A DNA stretch of 64,000 nucleotides from Chryseobacterium turcicum (GTDB taxonomy: Bacteria > Bacteroidota > Bacteroidia > Flavobacteriales > Weeksellaceae): NCBI RefSeq assembly GCF_021010565.1, contig NZ_JAJNAY010000001.1, positions 1,220,001-1,284,000 of the forward strand, given 5' to 3'. A program made the translations under genes and the position numbers. This document shows, piece by piece, positions 20,801 to 30,316 of the stretch. Position 1 is the first letter of the stretch. Each line of letters begins with the position of its first letter. The notes below the pieces were generated by a model, which ran no database searches, had not been told where the DNA came from, and saw nothing but the letters and a program-made list of their open reading frames with translations.

Positions 20801-20977
20801 ATTGTAAATCGTGACAGGAAATGGCACTGTACTATCTGTTGATAAATATAATGCGTGCTTTGGAGATCCATTAATGGAACTCGCTGCCATTGGTGCAAAC
20901 CAATGATCTGTATCTCTTTGTGCCCAAATAGAAATCGAGAAGAAAAACAGCATCACTATTAATAGTATTCTTTTCAT
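17888..20977 (-). CDS. Secreted IgGFc-binding-like protein with T9SS type B sorting domain (long paralog)
   Basis: 1029 residues. A signal peptide (1-20, ending IWAQ) is followed by an IgGFc-binding-like region (about 20-480) with TEDNT, SVTNGNF and DQSVPVERLG motifs. Then come an Ig/PKD-like domain (about 470-530), a cadherin-like domain (about 545-630), two copies of a TTVYVKVTTVDGC-type repeat (about 635-800) and two more Ig/SprB-like domains. The final 85 residues ([12 protein letters not shown]...WDGK...GTYWYEI) are a CHU_C/gliding-associated type B sorting domain, so the protein should leave the cell by T9SS. Compared with the two upstream paralogs it carries about 270 extra residues of Ig-like modules. 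Its first 20 residues equal those of the 761-aa neighbour. A surface adhesin role is inferred; IgG binding itself is not implied. Confidence 0.88.
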   Translation of the reverse strand: MKRILLIVMLFFFSISIWAQRDTDHWFAPMAASSINGSPKHALYLSTDSTVPFPVTIYNNNIAIGTVTISKGSPQSFDVPLNVMVGQNASDAMSVKTRGLYLHGDLPYFATYRFSEINHGEILTSKGKAGIGTKFHAVYAPLMNNQISQNFTVGILATEDNTQVKVSGYAMMTWFYNNFNGLTHPSITITLNKGQSYIFAGYANRPGNKDGFIGAKIEATKPVSVTNGNFHGQFGLTPPYNGEDIIMDQSVPVERLGNEFVLIKGMGNLLPEIEGAMIVATENNTEIKLNNNPIPVAILNEGQYYRVSAMNYMVNGPSHLNMYIKSSKNVYVYQLLSGTQDNDATEGFNYIPPLNCFLPKIIDEIGKIGEMPYYTTFNPPLFVKLNILTQTGATVLVSGIPTTPAQGPFPVTGTTDWVSYSIPNISGNVTVTSTKAVTAGIIGGSGNLGYGGYFAGFNSVPVIKKTSGDCIPGIVLEVQGGFAQYQWNLNGNPIPGANLNTYTPTQPGNYTVSITEGTCVPLTTYPFKVYSCLANTVKPLNICAAGTPTTITPAFTNSLQIPVPNTVQIITPPANGTLTVNTTTGVLTYTANAGTTTDTFTYKFCGNNPDFTDCEQVKVNVTVAPLVLTDTTISACNINASGIFDLTTANVGAPATATQNYYPTLADLNANTAEIIPANAYSTTAPTTVYVKVTTVDGCIANAKITLTYYPRINILEGALTECFNENNPNTGTFNLALANVTTTIPVTKNYYHTLNDAQNGINEIIPSNAFVSPNAIVYVKITTVNGCFDFAKIVLKVIPPKPSSVLVDQIICPEGSTTLDAGPGYNSYLWSTGATTQTIQNVLVGDYWVILEFDGCKTKQFVKVHPFPIPKIKKINISNNTATIIAEGGNSPYQYSRDGFFWQDSNVFTNLPRGKNIFYVKDINGCASVQAQITVPNLVNAITPNGDGRNDNLDYSALAYLKDLKISIFNRYGHMMYSSDIDKTYKWDGKIGGTPISTGTYWYEIKWIEPETQVAVMYADWILVKNRE

Positions 20978-21077
20978 AAATTATAAGGTAAATTAAATTT
21001 AAACCGATGAACAGCTGTTTTCAGAAAATAGCTCCTTTCGGTAATATTGCTTATTAAAAAAGTTTTAGTATCAAATA
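20978..21077. repeat. Duplicated spacer, copy 1 of 2
   Basis: This 100-bp spacer between the first two paralogs is nearly the same as 23364-23464, including TAAGGTAAATTAAATTTAAA, CGATGAACAGCTGTTT and AAAAAAGTTTTAGTATCAAA. The spacer was copied with the gene; it may carry a shared leader or promoter. Confidence 0.85.
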
Positions 21078-23363
21078 TTAATTGGCATTTTTCAATAAAA
21101 TCCAGCCGTTGTATTTGATTATCGTGTTTTCAGGGTTAGATTCTTTCCAAGAGATTTCATACCAATAAGTTCCGGTAAGCATTTTTTTGTTGCTAAATTT
21201 TCCGTCCCATGTATAGTTGTTGAAAGCAGTTCCTTTAAATACCTGATTTCCGTATCGGTCGTATACCGAGAATGACAAGTCTTTTTTGTAACCTAGCTCT
21301 GCGTAAGAAATAATATCGTTTTTATGATCTCCGTTTGGAGTAATTGCATTAATCCTGTTGATGATGGTCATTTCTACACTTACAGGGTCACAATTGAATG
21401 CATCTTTCACATAAAATCTATTTTGCCCGTTAGAAAGTCCCAAAAACACATTAGAAGCTTGCCATTTTACATTGTCTTTTGAATATAAATAAGGGGGCTT
21501 TCCACCAATTGCGGTAACGGTGGCTGTGTTATTTTGAAGGTCAATGTTTTTAATAACAGGTTCCGGTGCTGCTTTTATCTCAACTTCATAAGTGTTGAAA
21601 CAACCATTATATTTTAAAGTAACCGAATATTTTCCAACTCCTACATTAGATATAGATTGTGTAGTTTCTCCAGTGCTCCATTCGTAAGATTCGAAACCAG
21701 AGCCTGCATCCAGCGTTATTCTTTCATCAACACAGATTACCTTATCAGTAAGGAGCGTAGGAATTTTTGTAGACGTTACCACTTCAAAAATAGGAGTGGT
21801 TGCGGGAGGACAAGTTCCACCTACTGATACGGTAGCGGTATAACTTCCTGCCTTTGTTGGTGAATAAGTATTTGTTGTTGCTCCCGGAATAGGATTTCCA
21901 TTAAAATTCCATTGATAAGAAACGTAGCTGTCGTCTACTTCTAAAATCATTCCGGGAATACAGTTTCCATTCTTTTTGGATATCACCGGAATAGAAGAAA
22001 AACCTGCAAAATAACCACCATAACCTACATTTCCGTCTCCTGCAGCAATTCCTGCAGTCACAGCTTTGGTAGATTGTACGGTAATATTTCCTGTAACATT
22101 GGGTACAGAGTAAGATTCCCAATTAAGGTTTCCGGTAATAGGGAATGGCCCTTGTGCTGCGGTTAAAGGTGTTCCGTTAACAGATACTGTAGCTCCTTTT
22201 TCGGTAATAATATTCAGTTTAACCGCTGGAGTGATAGGCATGTAATAGGGTAGTGTGTTAATAAGACCTATTTCATCAATTTTTTTAGGAAGAAAACAGC
22301 TTAATGGGGGAATGTAATTGGCTCCAATGGTTATTTCTACAAAAGAAACTTGAGTGCCCGCCATCAGTTGGTATACATAGATTTTTTTAGTAGAACGGAT
22401 TCTCATATTGTAATGTCCCGTGAAGTTCTGATTGACAAATGAAGAAGACCCAATATGATAAAATTGTCCTTCATTCAAGGTTGCAATGGGAGTTACTTCA
22501 TCATTTACATAGACTTGGGTATTATTTTCTGTTGCTACGATTACAGCTCCTTCTACATTTGAGCTTATCGGTGCCATTCCTTTAATTAGGGCAAACTCAT
22601 CACCCAGTCGTTCTACAGGAATAGACTGGTCCATCAAAATATCTGAACCGTTGCTTGAATTTACAACCTGACCATTAAAATTACCATTGGTAACGGTTAC
22701 GGGTTTATCCGATTCAATTTTTGCTCCTAAAAAGCCTGTTTGATTCCCTGGCTGATTTCCTAATCCTTCTACGATATAAGATTGCCCTTTATTTAATGTA
22801 AAAGTAAGGGTAGGATTAGTAGCTCCTGTGGTACCGTTAGAAAACTGAACTGCAGCATTGTAATTAGATATTGTTACCTTGGTATTGTCTTCTGTAGCTA
22901 AAACGCCACAAGTGAAGTTATTACTTGAAGATAAAATGGCAAGAGGTCCGTATGCTACATAAAACTTTGTCCCAACCCCTGCTTTTCCTTTGGAGGTTAA
23001 AATTTCACCATGATTCTTCGTTGAAAACCTGAACGTACAGAAAAACGGTTTATCCCCTTTTACGTACAGTCCTCGGGCTTTGACAGTAAATATCTCAGTT
23101 TGAGAATTTGTCATCATAAGGTCTGTGGCAACGTCAAAAGACTGTGGATTTCCTTTGCTGATGGTTACGGTACCAATTGCAATATTATTATTGTAAATCG
23201 TAACAGGAAAAGGAGTTGTAGAATCGGTTGATAAAAACAACGCCTGCTTATTAGACTCATTAAACCTAGACATCATTGGTGCAAACCAGTGCTCTGTATC
23301 TCTTTGTGCCCAAATAGAAATCGAGAAGAAAAACAGCATGACTATTAATAGTATTCTTTTCAT
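21078..23363 (-). CDS. Secreted IgGFc-binding-like protein with T9SS type B sorting domain (middle paralog)
   Basis: 761 residues: signal peptide (1-20), IgGFc-binding-like region (about 20-465) with ATEDNT, TVTNGNF and [10 protein letters not shown] motifs, two Ig/PKD-like modules ([13 protein letters not shown] and [15 protein letters not shown]), a SprB-like module ([10 protein letters not shown]) and a type B sorting domain (about 675-761, [12 protein letters not shown]). The C-terminal 280 or so residues are almost identical to those of the 782-aa neighbour, while the signal peptide is identical to that of the 1029-aa neighbour, so it looks like a mosaic of both. It is predicted to be secreted and surface-bound; the ligand is unknown. 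Confidence 0.88.
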   Translation of the reverse strand: MKRILLIVMLFFFSISIWAQRDTEHWFAPMMSRFNESNKQALFLSTDSTTPFPVTIYNNNIAIGTVTISKGNPQSFDVATDLMMTNSQTEIFTVKARGLYVKGDKPFFCTFRFSTKNHGEILTSKGKAGVGTKFYVAYGPLAILSSSNNFTCGVLATEDNTKVTISNYNAAVQFSNGTTGATNPTLTFTLNKGQSYIVEGLGNQPGNQTGFLGAKIESDKPVTVTNGNFNGQVVNSSNGSDILMDQSIPVERLGDEFALIKGMAPISSNVEGAVIVATENNTQVYVNDEVTPIATLNEGQFYHIGSSSFVNQNFTGHYNMRIRSTKKIYVYQLMAGTQVSFVEITIGANYIPPLSCFLPKKIDEIGLINTLPYYMPITPAVKLNIITEKGATVSVNGTPLTAAQGPFPITGNLNWESYSVPNVTGNITVQSTKAVTAGIAAGDGNVGYGGYFAGFSSIPVISKKNGNCIPGMILEVDDSYVSYQWNFNGNPIPGATTNTYSPTKAGSYTATVSVGGTCPPATTPIFEVVTSTKIPTLLTDKVICVDERITLDAGSGFESYEWSTGETTQSISNVGVGKYSVTLKYNGCFNTYEVEIKAAPEPVIKNIDLQNNTATVTAIGGKPPYLYSKDNVKWQASNVFLGLSNGQNRFYVKDAFNCDPVSVEMTIINRINAITPNGDHKNDIISYAELGYKKDLSFSVYDRYGNQVFKGTAFNNYTWDGKFSNKKMLTGTYWYEISWKESNPENTIIKYNGWILLKNAN

Positions 23364-23464
23364 AAATTATAAGGTAAATTAAATTTAAACCGATGAACAG
23401 CTGTTTCAAAAAATAGCTTCTTTCGGCAATATTGCTCGTATTAAAAAAGTTTTAGTATCAAATA
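23364..23464. repeat. Duplicated spacer, copy 2 of 2
   Basis: About 100 bp, near-identical to 20978-21077 with a few substitutions and small indels. It sits at the equivalent place between the second and third paralog. Confidence 0.85.
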
Positions 23465-25813
23465 TTAAAGGGCGTTTTTCAATAAAATCCAGCCGTTGTA
23501 TTTGATAAGCGTGTTTTCAGGATTAGATTCTTTCCAAGAGATTTCATACCAATAAGTTCCGGTAAGCATTTTTTTATTGCTAAATTTTCCGTCCCATGTA
23601 TAGTTGTTGAAAGCAGTTCCTTTAAACACCTGATTTCCGTATCGGTCGTATACCGAGAATGATAAGTCTTTTTTGTACCCTAGCTCTGCGTAAGAAATAA
23701 TATCATTTTTATGATCTCCGTTTGGAGTGATTGCATTAATCCTGTTGATGATGGTCATTTCTACACTTACAGGGTCACAATTGAATGCATCTTTCACATA
23801 AAATCTGTTTTGCCCGTTAGAAAGTCCCAAAAACACATTAGAAGCCTGCCATTTTACATTGTCTTTTGAATATAAATAAGGGGGCTGGCCTCCAGTTACG
23901 GTAACGGTTGCCGTATTATTTTGAAGGTCAACTTTGTTAATAACAGGTTGGGCTGGTGCTTTTATCTCAACTTCATAAGTATTGAAACAACCATTATATT
24001 TTAAAGTAACCGAATATTTCCCTATTCCTACATTAGATATAGATTGTGTAGTTTCTCCGGTACTCCATTCGTAAGATTCGAAACCAGAGCCTGCATCCAG
24101 CGTTGTTCTTTCATCAATACAGATTACCTTATCAGTAAGGAGAGTAGGAGTTTTTGTAGAGGTTACCACTTCAAAAACCGGAGTGGTTGCGGGAGGACAA
24201 GTTCCACCAACTGATACAGTTACGGTGTAGTTTCCTGTCTTTGTTGGCGAATAAGTCTTTGTTGTCGCTCCTGGAATAGGATTTCCATTAAAATTCCATT
24301 GATAAGAAACGTAGCTGTCGTCTACTTCTAAAATCATTCCGGGAATACAGTTTCCATTCTTTTTGGATATCACCGGAATAGAAGAAAAACCTGCAAAATA
24401 ACCTCCGTAACCTACAGCTTCATGACTAGCTACAATCCCTGCAGTGACAGCTTTGGTAGATTGTACCGTAATATTTCCTGTAACATTGGGTACTGAGTAA
24501 GTTTGCCAATTGAGGTTTCCGGTAACAGGATAAGGCCCCTGAATTCCTGATAAAACAGTTCCGTTAACGGTTACTGTAGCTCCAGCTTCGGTAATAATAT
24601 TAAGCTTTACTATAGGAGTAGCAGGATTAAGGTAAGGTAGCGTATTAATAAAGCCTATCTCATCAATTTTTTTAGGAAGAAAACAATTAATGGGAGGAAT
24701 ATAATTGGCCCCACCTGTGTTGTAATACGTTCCTGTGCTACCTCCTGACAAAAGCTGATAGACATAAATGTTTTTGGTAGAGCGAACTCTCATATTATAA
24801 TGCCCACTGAAATTCTGACTGATATATCCTGTGGATCCAATTCTATAAAATTGTCCTTCATTTAAAGTTGCTACAGGAATCGTGTCGTCATTTAGATACA
24901 CTTGTGTGTTGTTTTCAGTAGCCACTACAATAGCACCTTCCAGCTCATAAGAAAGAGGCGCCATGCCTTTCATTAAAATATATTCATCTCCCAGACGTTC
25001 AACAGGAATAGATTGGTCCATATAAATATCATTTCCTCCTCCGCCATTTCCTATTGTTGTATGTTGACCATTAAAGTTTCCGTTGGTCACACTAATGGGT
25101 TTATTAGAGATGATTTTAGTTCCTATAAAACCTGTAAGATTTCCGATTGCTGAACCTTTTCCATCGATGAGATAAGATTGTCCTTTATTCAATATAAAGG
25201 TCATCGTTGGGGTATTGGTTCCTGTAGTTCCATTGGAAAACTGAACGGAAGGACTATAGCCCGATACTATCACCTCAGTGTTATCTTCTGTAGCTAAAAT
25301 TCCACAGCTGAAATTATAAGAACTATCAGCTTGTGGTAAGTTGACATGGGCAACATAAAATTTATTACCTATCCCTGCTTTTCCTTTTGATGTTAATATT
25401 TCGCCATGTTTATCAATAGAAAATCTAAAGGTGCAGAAAAAAGGTTTATCTCCTTTTAGATACAATCCTCGGGTTTTGATCGTAAATACCTCAGCCTGAG
25501 AATCTGTAATCATGAAATTTGTGGGTACGTCGAATGAGATAGGATTTCCTTTGCTGATGGTTACTGTGCCAATAGCAATATTGTTATTGTAAATCGTAAC
25601 GGGAAAAGGAGTTGTAGCATCTGTTGATAAAAACAACGCCTGTCTATTCGTATTAGAAGCAAAACCTTGCTTTGTTGGTGCAAACCAATGTTCTGTATCT
25701 CTTTGCGAAAAAAGATTATTGCTTGCAAAAAGGAAAAGCAATAAACCAAACACAACCTTCTTCAATAATGAAGATTCTTTTTTTATATGATAATAAGTAT
25801 TTTGGAGTATCAT
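23465..25813 (-). CDS. Secreted IgGFc-binding-like protein with T9SS type B sorting domain (upstream paralog)
   Basis: 782 residues from the ATG at 25813. The first 16 residues ([16 protein letters not shown]) precede a normal signal peptide, so an in-frame TTG giving [25 protein letters not shown] product could be the true start. The IgGFc-like region has the same motifs as its paralogs, with more divergence in the middle, for example a Gly-rich GNGGGGNDI loop. The last 280 or so residues match the 761-aa protein almost exactly. Type B sorting domain at the end. It is first in the minus-strand direction and probably carries the promoter of the cluster. Adhesin role inferred. Confidence 0.87.
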   Translation of the reverse strand: MILQNTYYHIKKESSLLKKVVFGLLLFLFASNNLFSQRDTEHWFAPTKQGFASNTNRQALFLSTDATTPFPVTIYNNNIAIGTVTISKGNPISFDVPTNFMITDSQAEVFTIKTRGLYLKGDKPFFCTFRFSIDKHGEILTSKGKAGIGNKFYVAHVNLPQADSSYNFSCGILATEDNTEVIVSGYSPSVQFSNGTTGTNTPTMTFILNKGQSYLIDGKGSAIGNLTGFIGTKIISNKPISVTNGNFNGQHTTIGNGGGGNDIYMDQSIPVERLGDEYILMKGMAPLSYELEGAIVVATENNTQVYLNDDTIPVATLNEGQFYRIGSTGYISQNFSGHYNMRVRSTKNIYVYQLLSGGSTGTYYNTGGANYIPPINCFLPKKIDEIGFINTLPYLNPATPIVKLNIITEAGATVTVNGTVLSGIQGPYPVTGNLNWQTYSVPNVTGNITVQSTKAVTAGIVASHEAVGYGGYFAGFSSIPVISKKNGNCIPGMILEVDDSYVSYQWNFNGNPIPGATTKTYSPTKTGNYTVTVSVGGTCPPATTPVFEVVTSTKTPTLLTDKVICIDERTTLDAGSGFESYEWSTGETTQSISNVGIGKYSVTLKYNGCFNTYEVEIKAPAQPVINKVDLQNNTATVTVTGGQPPYLYSKDNVKWQASNVFLGLSNGQNRFYVKDAFNCDPVSVEMTIINRINAITPNGDHKNDIISYAELGYKKDLSFSVYDRYGNQVFKGTAFNNYTWDGKFSNKKMLTGTYWYEISWKESNPENTLIKYNGWILLKNAL

Positions 25814-26032
25814 TAGAGAATTATATTGTAATAACAGGAATCATCGTTTGTTGAATAATCAATACAATGTATTTTTAAAATAGAGTTATTAAAATGATTC
25901 ATTTTTCTGGAAAGTCATTCACGAGTAATGATGCCAAAAGATGAAAATCTTAATAATTACGATCTCCTGTAAGATTAAAATTATAATCAGTAGATTTTTT
26001 GCATAGAAATGATTTTGGGTAGGTGTTATTTT

Positions 26033-26085
26033 AAAAAAAAAGCTGCCATAACAGCGGCGCTACTACCACCGCATGCTATGACAGC
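26033..26085 (-). terminator. Long-stem intrinsic terminator after the GEVED adhesin gene
   Basis: GCTGCCATAACAGCGGC pairs with CCGCATGCTATGACAGC (G-U pairs and one bulge), and the minus strand then runs into nine T. It begins within 10 bp of the stop codon at 26095. Confidence 0.85.
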
Positions 26086-26094
26086 GACAACATA

Positions 26095-28395
26095 TTATTT
26101 TTTAACTGCTTTCACAGTTTTAGAGCTTCCATTCTTCATATTCAATTTTACCATATACACCCCTGATGTAAGGCTGTGTAATGAAATTGTTTTTTCAGAT
26201 CCTTTGAATTCTTTAATCATTTTACCTGAAAGATCATAAACCACAACAGACTGCAACTGTACATCTCCTGAAATGGTAATGGTATCTGTAAACGGATTAG
26301 GATAGATCACAATGTCTTGTTTTGCTGAAATGTCGCTTACGCCCAATACTACTGTAGGAGCCCAAGAGATGTTATCCCAATAGTAAAATGCATTCCCAGA
26401 AAGTGCGAAAGTATTGCGAATAGCCAATCTTGCTCCTGCCGGAACTGTATTGGGAACCGCAACAGAATACAAACTAGTCCCAGTAGCTGGCGTATAAGAA
26501 GTATTTGTAATATTTAATTGTTCTAAAGTGATGAACGTAGCGGCATCGGCAGGGTTTGTTAAATAACCAACATCTAGTTTACCTGTACTTACTGCACAAT
26601 ACGCATTAAAAGATAATGAATATCCTCCCACATTTACATTGCTAAATTCTGGCAACACAGCAATTGTGTAATCACCTGTTGTAATACTTCTTTGCGAGAC
26701 ATGTCTCGTTCCAGACATTGAGCCATTCCCATTTGTATTGGTTCCTCCTAACCCTGCTTGCACTCTTCCCCAACAAGGTAAACTTGTAAAAGCTGCTGTG
26801 CCATAAGAATCGAAATTCTCGGATAATGTAGTAACTGGCGCACAAAGAGTTAATGCTGAAGCAACATTTGTCCATGCGCTTTGGTCTGTTGCAGTGCATC
26901 TCGATCTTACCCAGATATAATAAGTAGTAGCCGAACTAAGCCCCTGAATCGTATAAGGATTTGCTGTTATACCCGTTAAGTTGGGTACAGAAGATGAGGT
27001 AGGAGGTGTGCTGTTTGTACTGTAATAAATATCGTAGCCCATACCAGGAGCTGAAGCGGGAGCAGTCCATGCTGCATCTACTGTCGCACTGGTCATATTA
27101 GATAAAATAACATTGGTTGGGGCTAAACAAGTAGGCTTAGCTTCCCAATATACATTATCCCAATAGATATTCACGGCAGGAACTCCACCATGTCTTATGG
27201 CAAGTCTAGCATTAGCAGGTACAGTAGTTGGAATAACTACGCTGTATTCAAACCCGTCATATACAGTATTGCTGATGTTTATTGATTGAATATTCACAAA
27301 TGAAGCTGCGTCTGTATCATTAGTAACATAACCGATGTCTAATACTCCTGCGGTGCTGCTTACTTTGGCTTTCAATCTCAACCAATGAGTTCCCGCGCTA
27401 ACATTACTAAAGAAAGGAAGTACAGCAATTGCAGTATTAGCAGCACCATTGGCACTTTGGTACATTCCTTTAGAATTATTAACACCTGCCGAAGCATTAA
27501 TGGTTTGATAACCGCTGCCTAGAATAATTCTATCCCAACAATCAGCATTGGTTATTCCAGCTGTAGCTGTTTCAAAATCTTGGAACATCGCCGTCATAGG
27601 ATCGCATTTTGTTTTAAATGCTCCTCTTAGAGACCATGCGCTTTTTGCAGAGGTACCACAAACAGATCTTACATAATAGTAATATGTTGTAAATGAAGAC
27701 AGTCCACTAAGTGGTGCGGAAGTCGTTGTACTTGTTCCTAACGCTGTCGTTGTATTGTCGGGTGGTGTATTGTTTGCAGAATAATAATATTCGTAACCGT
27801 CATTGGGTGCAGTAGTGGGTGCATCCCAAGAGATGGTCGCGCTATTATTGGTTATAGAGCTGCTCGTAAGTGTGCTAGGAACAAAACAAGTAGGGGTTGC
27901 CACAATTTGTAAACTAAAATCTACAAAGTTTCCATTACCATTGGGATTAGGACCACATGGGTTTGATGTGGTAGAAAGACCCGTTCCACTTTGTACTCTT
28001 ATTCTATAGATACCTGGAGTCTGAGATGGTGGTACAAAAAACTGATCGTCAACCGTTGAAAAACTAGAAGTACCAATAGGGTTTTCATAGAAGTCATTAA
28101 AATCTCCATTAGAATTCCAGTCTACCCAAACCAGTGATTTGGCTCCGCTTCCTACAAATTCGAGGTGTACTTTTACGGTTCCGCCAGGATATGAGGTCAC
28201 TATCTGACTTGCCGAATTGTTTACATAGGCTTGATATGAGCTCGCGTCATAATAGAAAGCTCCCTGATCAGAAAATATTGCATTTTTTAAGTAATATGTG
28301 GTGGCTGTTCCTGTAGTGGGGGTGCAATAGGTTTGTGCATCCAGCTTCATAAAAGGAAGAAGTAAGATCATCCAAAAGAGATAGTGTTTACTCAT
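26095..28395 (-). CDS. GEVED/fibronectin-like secreted protein with T9SS type A sorting domain
   Basis: 766 residues. Signal peptide 1-20 (ending KLDAQ). Residues about 22-170 form a GEVED domain (VWVDWNSNGDFNDF). FN3-like domains at about 175-265 and 425-515 each carry the YYYVRSVC or YYIWVRSRC motif, and each is followed by a MAM/cleaved-adhesin-like domain of about 155 residues. The end (from about 690, VIYPNPFTDTITISG...GVYMVKL) is a type A sorting domain. It is predicted to be exported by T9SS and anchored to or released from the cell surface. It is transcribed divergently from the TPR-AraC regulator at 28673, which may control it. Confidence 0.9.
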   Translation of the reverse strand: MSKHYLFWMILLLPFMKLDAQTYCTPTTGTATTYYLKNAIFSDQGAFYYDASSYQAYVNNSASQIVTSYPGGTVKVHLEFVGSGAKSLVWVDWNSNGDFNDFYENPIGTSSFSTVDDQFFVPPSQTPGIYRIRVQSGTGLSTTSNPCGPNPNGNGNFVDFSLQIVATPTCFVPSTLTSSSITNNSATISWDAPTTAPNDGYEYYYSANNTPPDNTTTALGTSTTTSAPLSGLSSFTTYYYYVRSVCGTSAKSAWSLRGAFKTKCDPMTAMFQDFETATAGITNADCWDRIILGSGYQTINASAGVNNSKGMYQSANGAANTAIAVLPFFSNVSAGTHWLRLKAKVSSTAGVLDIGYVTNDTDAASFVNIQSINISNTVYDGFEYSVVIPTTVPANARLAIRHGGVPAVNIYWDNVYWEAKPTCLAPTNVILSNMTSATVDAAWTAPASAPGMGYDIYYSTNSTPPTSSSVPNLTGITANPYTIQGLSSATTYYIWVRSRCTATDQSAWTNVASALTLCAPVTTLSENFDSYGTAAFTSLPCWGRVQAGLGGTNTNGNGSMSGTRHVSQRSITTGDYTIAVLPEFSNVNVGGYSLSFNAYCAVSTGKLDVGYLTNPADAATFITLEQLNITNTSYTPATGTSLYSVAVPNTVPAGARLAIRNTFALSGNAFYYWDNISWAPTVVLGVSDISAKQDIVIYPNPFTDTITISGDVQLQSVVVYDLSGKMIKEFKGSEKTISLHSLTSGVYMVKLNMKNGSSKTVKAVKK

Positions 28396-28471
28396 AGTAT
28401 TTCTATTTTATAAGGTTAATATGTAATTACCAGGGTGCAATGATTAAGCTTTTTTTTCGCCTCTCCATTCT

Positions 28472-28495
28472 CTACTTTGATTATCAAAACTGTAG
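28472..28495. promoter_or_regulatory. Dyad in the divergent adhesin/regulator spacer
   Basis: CTACTTTGAT and ATCAAAACTGTAG form an imperfect inverted repeat between the divergent genes at 28395 (minus) and 28673 (plus). It is a possible operator, with no further support. Confidence 0.35.
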
Positions 28496-28544
28496 AGTAA
28501 GTCTAAATTTTTAGTATGCTTAAAGATTTAAACAATATTAGTGT

Positions 28545-28552
28545 TATATTTG
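28545..28552 (+). promoter_or_regulatory. Bacteroidota-type -7 element (TATATTTG)
   Basis: TATATTTG fits the TAnnTTTG consensus of the Bacteroidota housekeeping sigma factor. It lies 121 bp upstream of the GTG start of the TPR-AraC gene. No convincing -33 TTTG was found at the usual spacing. Confidence 0.4.
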
Positions 28553-28672
28553 CCCTTCATAAAAAAAGAGGCTTGCATAATTCATTGTATTTACAAGAAT
28601 TTAAAAATTATAAAGCTGAAAATCAATTGTTTGTGAAAGTGTTGTTTCAGAGGGCAGTTAATCGAAATTGTA

Positions 28673-30316
28673 GTGAAAAACAAGAAAAAAAACCATTTTA
28701 ACTGTAAAACAGCTCTAAGAAATAATGTGATTTTATTATTTTTAATTGCCTTGTGTCCGCTATTTATTCATGGGCAAAAAGGGCCAGATTTTAGTATTTT
28801 AACAGACAAATCTTTTCAAAAATTATATCAAAATCCAGAGGATTGTATTGCCTATTCGCAGAGTATTTTAATTAGCGATAAAAATCTTGAGCATAAAATT
28901 GTTTTAAGAAATATTCTTTCACAAGCTTATGCGATGCAAGGAAATTATGTGCAGTCGCTCACCATTTACAACCAAAAAGAAGAAGAAGAAAATATCGGAA
29001 AAGATAGCCAACTCTACTTCATTCATCTCTTCAGCGAATACAGTCTAGCCGATCAATATCAAAACCTCGGGCTTTATAATCAATCTAAAAAGATAATTTC
29101 TAATCTTTTACAAAGCCAAGATTTGCTAAAAAGCCGCGATGCCAAGGTGAGAACTACCATTGCAAAACTGTATCAGCTGCAATCTATCAACTTCGGAATT
29201 ACCCGAAACTACCAAGAAGCCCTTCAAAGTCTTCATGCAAGTAATCAGTATCTTACGGGAAAGAATAAAGAAAATACCCTTTTAATCTGGGAAAACAAGA
29301 TTTTCAAAGCTTCTTATCTCATCCGCCAAAATAAACTTGCGGAAGCCAAAAAACTACTCGATGAGGTAATTGATGAGGTGAATCGTAATGGAGAGTATCC
29401 TTTTATTACAGCTTTTGCTTATGAAAACCTTTCACGCTATTATTTTCAGAAAGAAGAGTACGATTCTGCCGTTAAAAGCTTGGATAAAGGTTTTTTAAAA
29501 ATAGAAAGCCTGCCTTACAACAATATAAAAATTGTTTTTTACGAGCTGTACACCCGAAATTATCTGGCATTGAATAATGATGAAAAATACCATTATTACA
29601 ACAATCTTTTTGCCAATTTGAAATCTAAACTTGATACCAATAAAAAGGAAGGCATACAGTACATTGTAAAATTGGTAGAAACGTATAACAAGAAAAACTT
29701 TGAGATTCAGAAACAAAATAAAATAATACAATTAAGAAATACCACAATCATTGTCCTGTTTTTTGTTCTCGGAATTGCTACCTATTTCTTTTACGAATCA
29801 CGAAGAACTAAAGACCTGAAAAAACAACTCGCTTTTTTTGAAAAACAAAAAGAAAGAGATAGCTATATACAATTAAACGTCAGTAAATTAAATGAAAATA
29901 TAGAAAAAGAAAAAGAGCTAAAAAATACAGAAAAAGAATCTCAAAAAGTTTCAAAAGAAAAAGAAGACGAAATTTTACAAAAACTGAAAGAATGGGAGCT
30001 TTCTGCTAATTTTTTAAGCAAAAATATGTCTATTTCTATTTTATCTGCCCAAACCGAAATCAATACAAAATATCTTTCTGAGGTTATCAACAGCAATAAA
30101 GGGAAAAATTTTAATGCCTATATTAATGAGTTGAGAATTAATCATATTGCAAGTTTATTAAAAAACGACCCTGCTTTTCTTAATTATAAAGTGAGCTATC
30201 TTGCTGAGTATTCGGGGTTTTCTTCACACGGGGCATTTACCAATGTATTCAAATCGATTACCGGGATGTCGCCCAATCATTATATTCAGGAAATTATTAA
30301 AAACAAAAGGTCATGA
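28673..30316 (+). CDS. Membrane TPR-AraC family transcriptional regulator
   Basis: 547 residues from a GTG start. A hydrophobic N-terminal segment (about 17-33, ending HGQ) looks like a signal peptide. TPR-like helices (about 45-340) follow, then one membrane segment (about 358-376, TTIIVLFFVLGIATYFF), a Lys/Glu-rich coiled coil (about 380-440) and a C-terminal AraC-type double helix-turn-helix (about 445-545, with YLAEYSGFSSHGAF and ITGMSPNHYI). This gives a sensor with outside TPRs and an inside DNA-binding domain, a common one-component design in flavobacteria. It overlaps the next gene by 4 bases (ATGA). The divergent adhesin gene is a plausible target; the signal is unknown. Confidence 0.88.
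   Translation: MKNKKKNHFNCKTALRNNVILLFLIALCPLFIHGQKGPDFSILTDKSFQKLYQNPEDCIAYSQSILISDKNLEHKIVLRNILSQAYAMQGNYVQSLTIYNQKEEEENIGKDSQLYFIHLFSEYSLADQYQNLGLYNQSKKIISNLLQSQDLLKSRDAKVRTTIAKLYQLQSINFGITRNYQEALQSLHASNQYLTGKNKENTLLIWENKIFKASYLIRQNKLAEAKKLLDEVIDEVNRNGEYPFITAFAYENLSRYYFQKEEYDSAVKSLDKGFLKIESLPYNNIKIVFYELYTRNYLALNNDEKYHYYNNLFANLKSKLDTNKKEGIQYIVKLVETYNKKNFEIQKQNKIIQLRNTTIIVLFFVLGIATYFFYESRRTKDLKKQLAFFEKQKERDSYIQLNVSKLNENIEKEKELKNTEKESQKVSKEKEDEILQKLKEWELSANFLSKNMSISILSAQTEINTKYLSEVINSNKGKNFNAYINELRINHIASLLKNDPAFLNYKVSYLAEYSGFSSHGAFTNVFKSITGMSPNHYIQEIIKNKRS

Noticed and set aside
28516..28701. 61-residue open frame before the TPR-AraC gene
   Set aside because: It covers the TATATTTG element and overlaps the GTG start of the larger gene; its composition is not protein-like.
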